Of a stretch of DNA of 63,298 nt, positions 63,183 to 63,298 are shown piece after piece; the first letter of the stretch is position 1; each line of letters opens with the position of its first letter. The DNA is from Rhodocyclaceae bacterium (lineage in GTDB: Bacteria > Pseudomonadota > Gammaproteobacteria > Burkholderiales > Rhodocyclaceae), in assembly GCA_004379165.1 (NCBI GenBank), contig NKXK01000035.1, forward strand, positions 1 through 63,298, given 5' to 3'. A model generated the notes under the pieces. The model saw only the letters and a program-made list of their open reading frames with translations, was not told the origin of the DNA and searched no databases. The position numbers were made by a program, and so were the translations under genes.

Positions 63183-63298
63183 TCACAGTAGCCAGACATA
63201 AGCGCAAGCGAGATGAAGAAAGGCATTGAATCGATTGGCAAGTTTGTCGTATCGGGTAGCGATACGACGAAACTGCTTGAGGCGATTGAAGAAGCACT
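63183..63298 (-). mobile_element. C-terminal end of an IS5-family transposase, runs off right edge
   Basis: The minus strand encodes CFFNRLKQFRRIATRYDKLA and then NRFNAFLHLACAYVWLL before TGA at 63183. FFxKLKxFRRIATRYEK is the end of the DDE transposase of the IS5 group. The element's terminal sequence begins near GGGCCTGTTCACAG (about 63175-63188), directly at the stop codon of the MazG-like gene. Confidence 0.85.

Overview
The window is about 62% GC and reads as chromosomal DNA of a betaproteobacterium, most likely Rhodocyclales (Dechloromonas/Azonexus-like). The basis is gene content and order: a GntR regulator divergent from mdh, then sdhCDAB-sdhE-gltA-sucAB-lpdA-zapE, plus NnrS, an SHP/diheme cytochrome/cytochrome b cluster and FliW. 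No rRNA is present, so the genus is inference.

Layout. 0-6.4 kb: partial FecR-domain protein, frameshifted response regulator, unknown protein, an operon of DOPA-dioxygenase-like enzyme, cytochrome b561 and two YceI proteins, and a divergent LysR gene. 6.3-21.8 kb: tRNA-Thr and tRNA-Val, rimO, FAD oxidase, histidine kinase broken by an amber codon, hslO, ArsC-like protein, yjdM, yaiI, beta-helix protein, psd, rlmF, nnrS, nitronate monooxygenase-like enzyme, ankyrin and CBS proteins, truC and a CitE-like lyase. 21.9-35.7 kb: the TCA-cycle block. 35.7-46.4 kb: a small zapE-linked pair, a two-component system with SHP/DHC/cytochrome b genes, and an RND metal-efflux operon. 46.6-58.6 kb: metY, glycine-zipper protein, mnmC, lipopolysaccharide-kinase-like gene, lysS, remains of an ATPase/TOPRIM pair, prfB with its programmed frameshift, tex, fliW. 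58.6-63.3 kb: gamma-carbonic-anhydrase-like protein, caspase-like fragment, small membrane proteins, a GNAT/DUF1778 toxin-antitoxin pair, a dicarboxylate symporter, a MazG-like enzyme and the end of an IS5-family transposase.

The main unexpected signal is a dispersed ~30-bp repeat with at least 21 good copies on both strands, in genes and between them. It has a core CTGCGGT(G/C)AAC, then a C/G-rich linker and two A tracts about one helical turn apart. This is the architecture of the Pasteurellaceae uptake signal sequence (whose core also contains TGCGGT), but the core and linker differ. It is absent as a good match across the 14 kb TCA block. I propose it as a candidate DNA-uptake or other genome-wide recognition sequence of this lineage.

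A second system-level inference is that the response regulator at 38.2-38.8 kb controls both the SHP cytochrome operon and the RND efflux operon, because both upstream regions carry TTAA direct repeats at 11-bp spacing of the PmrA/QseB type.
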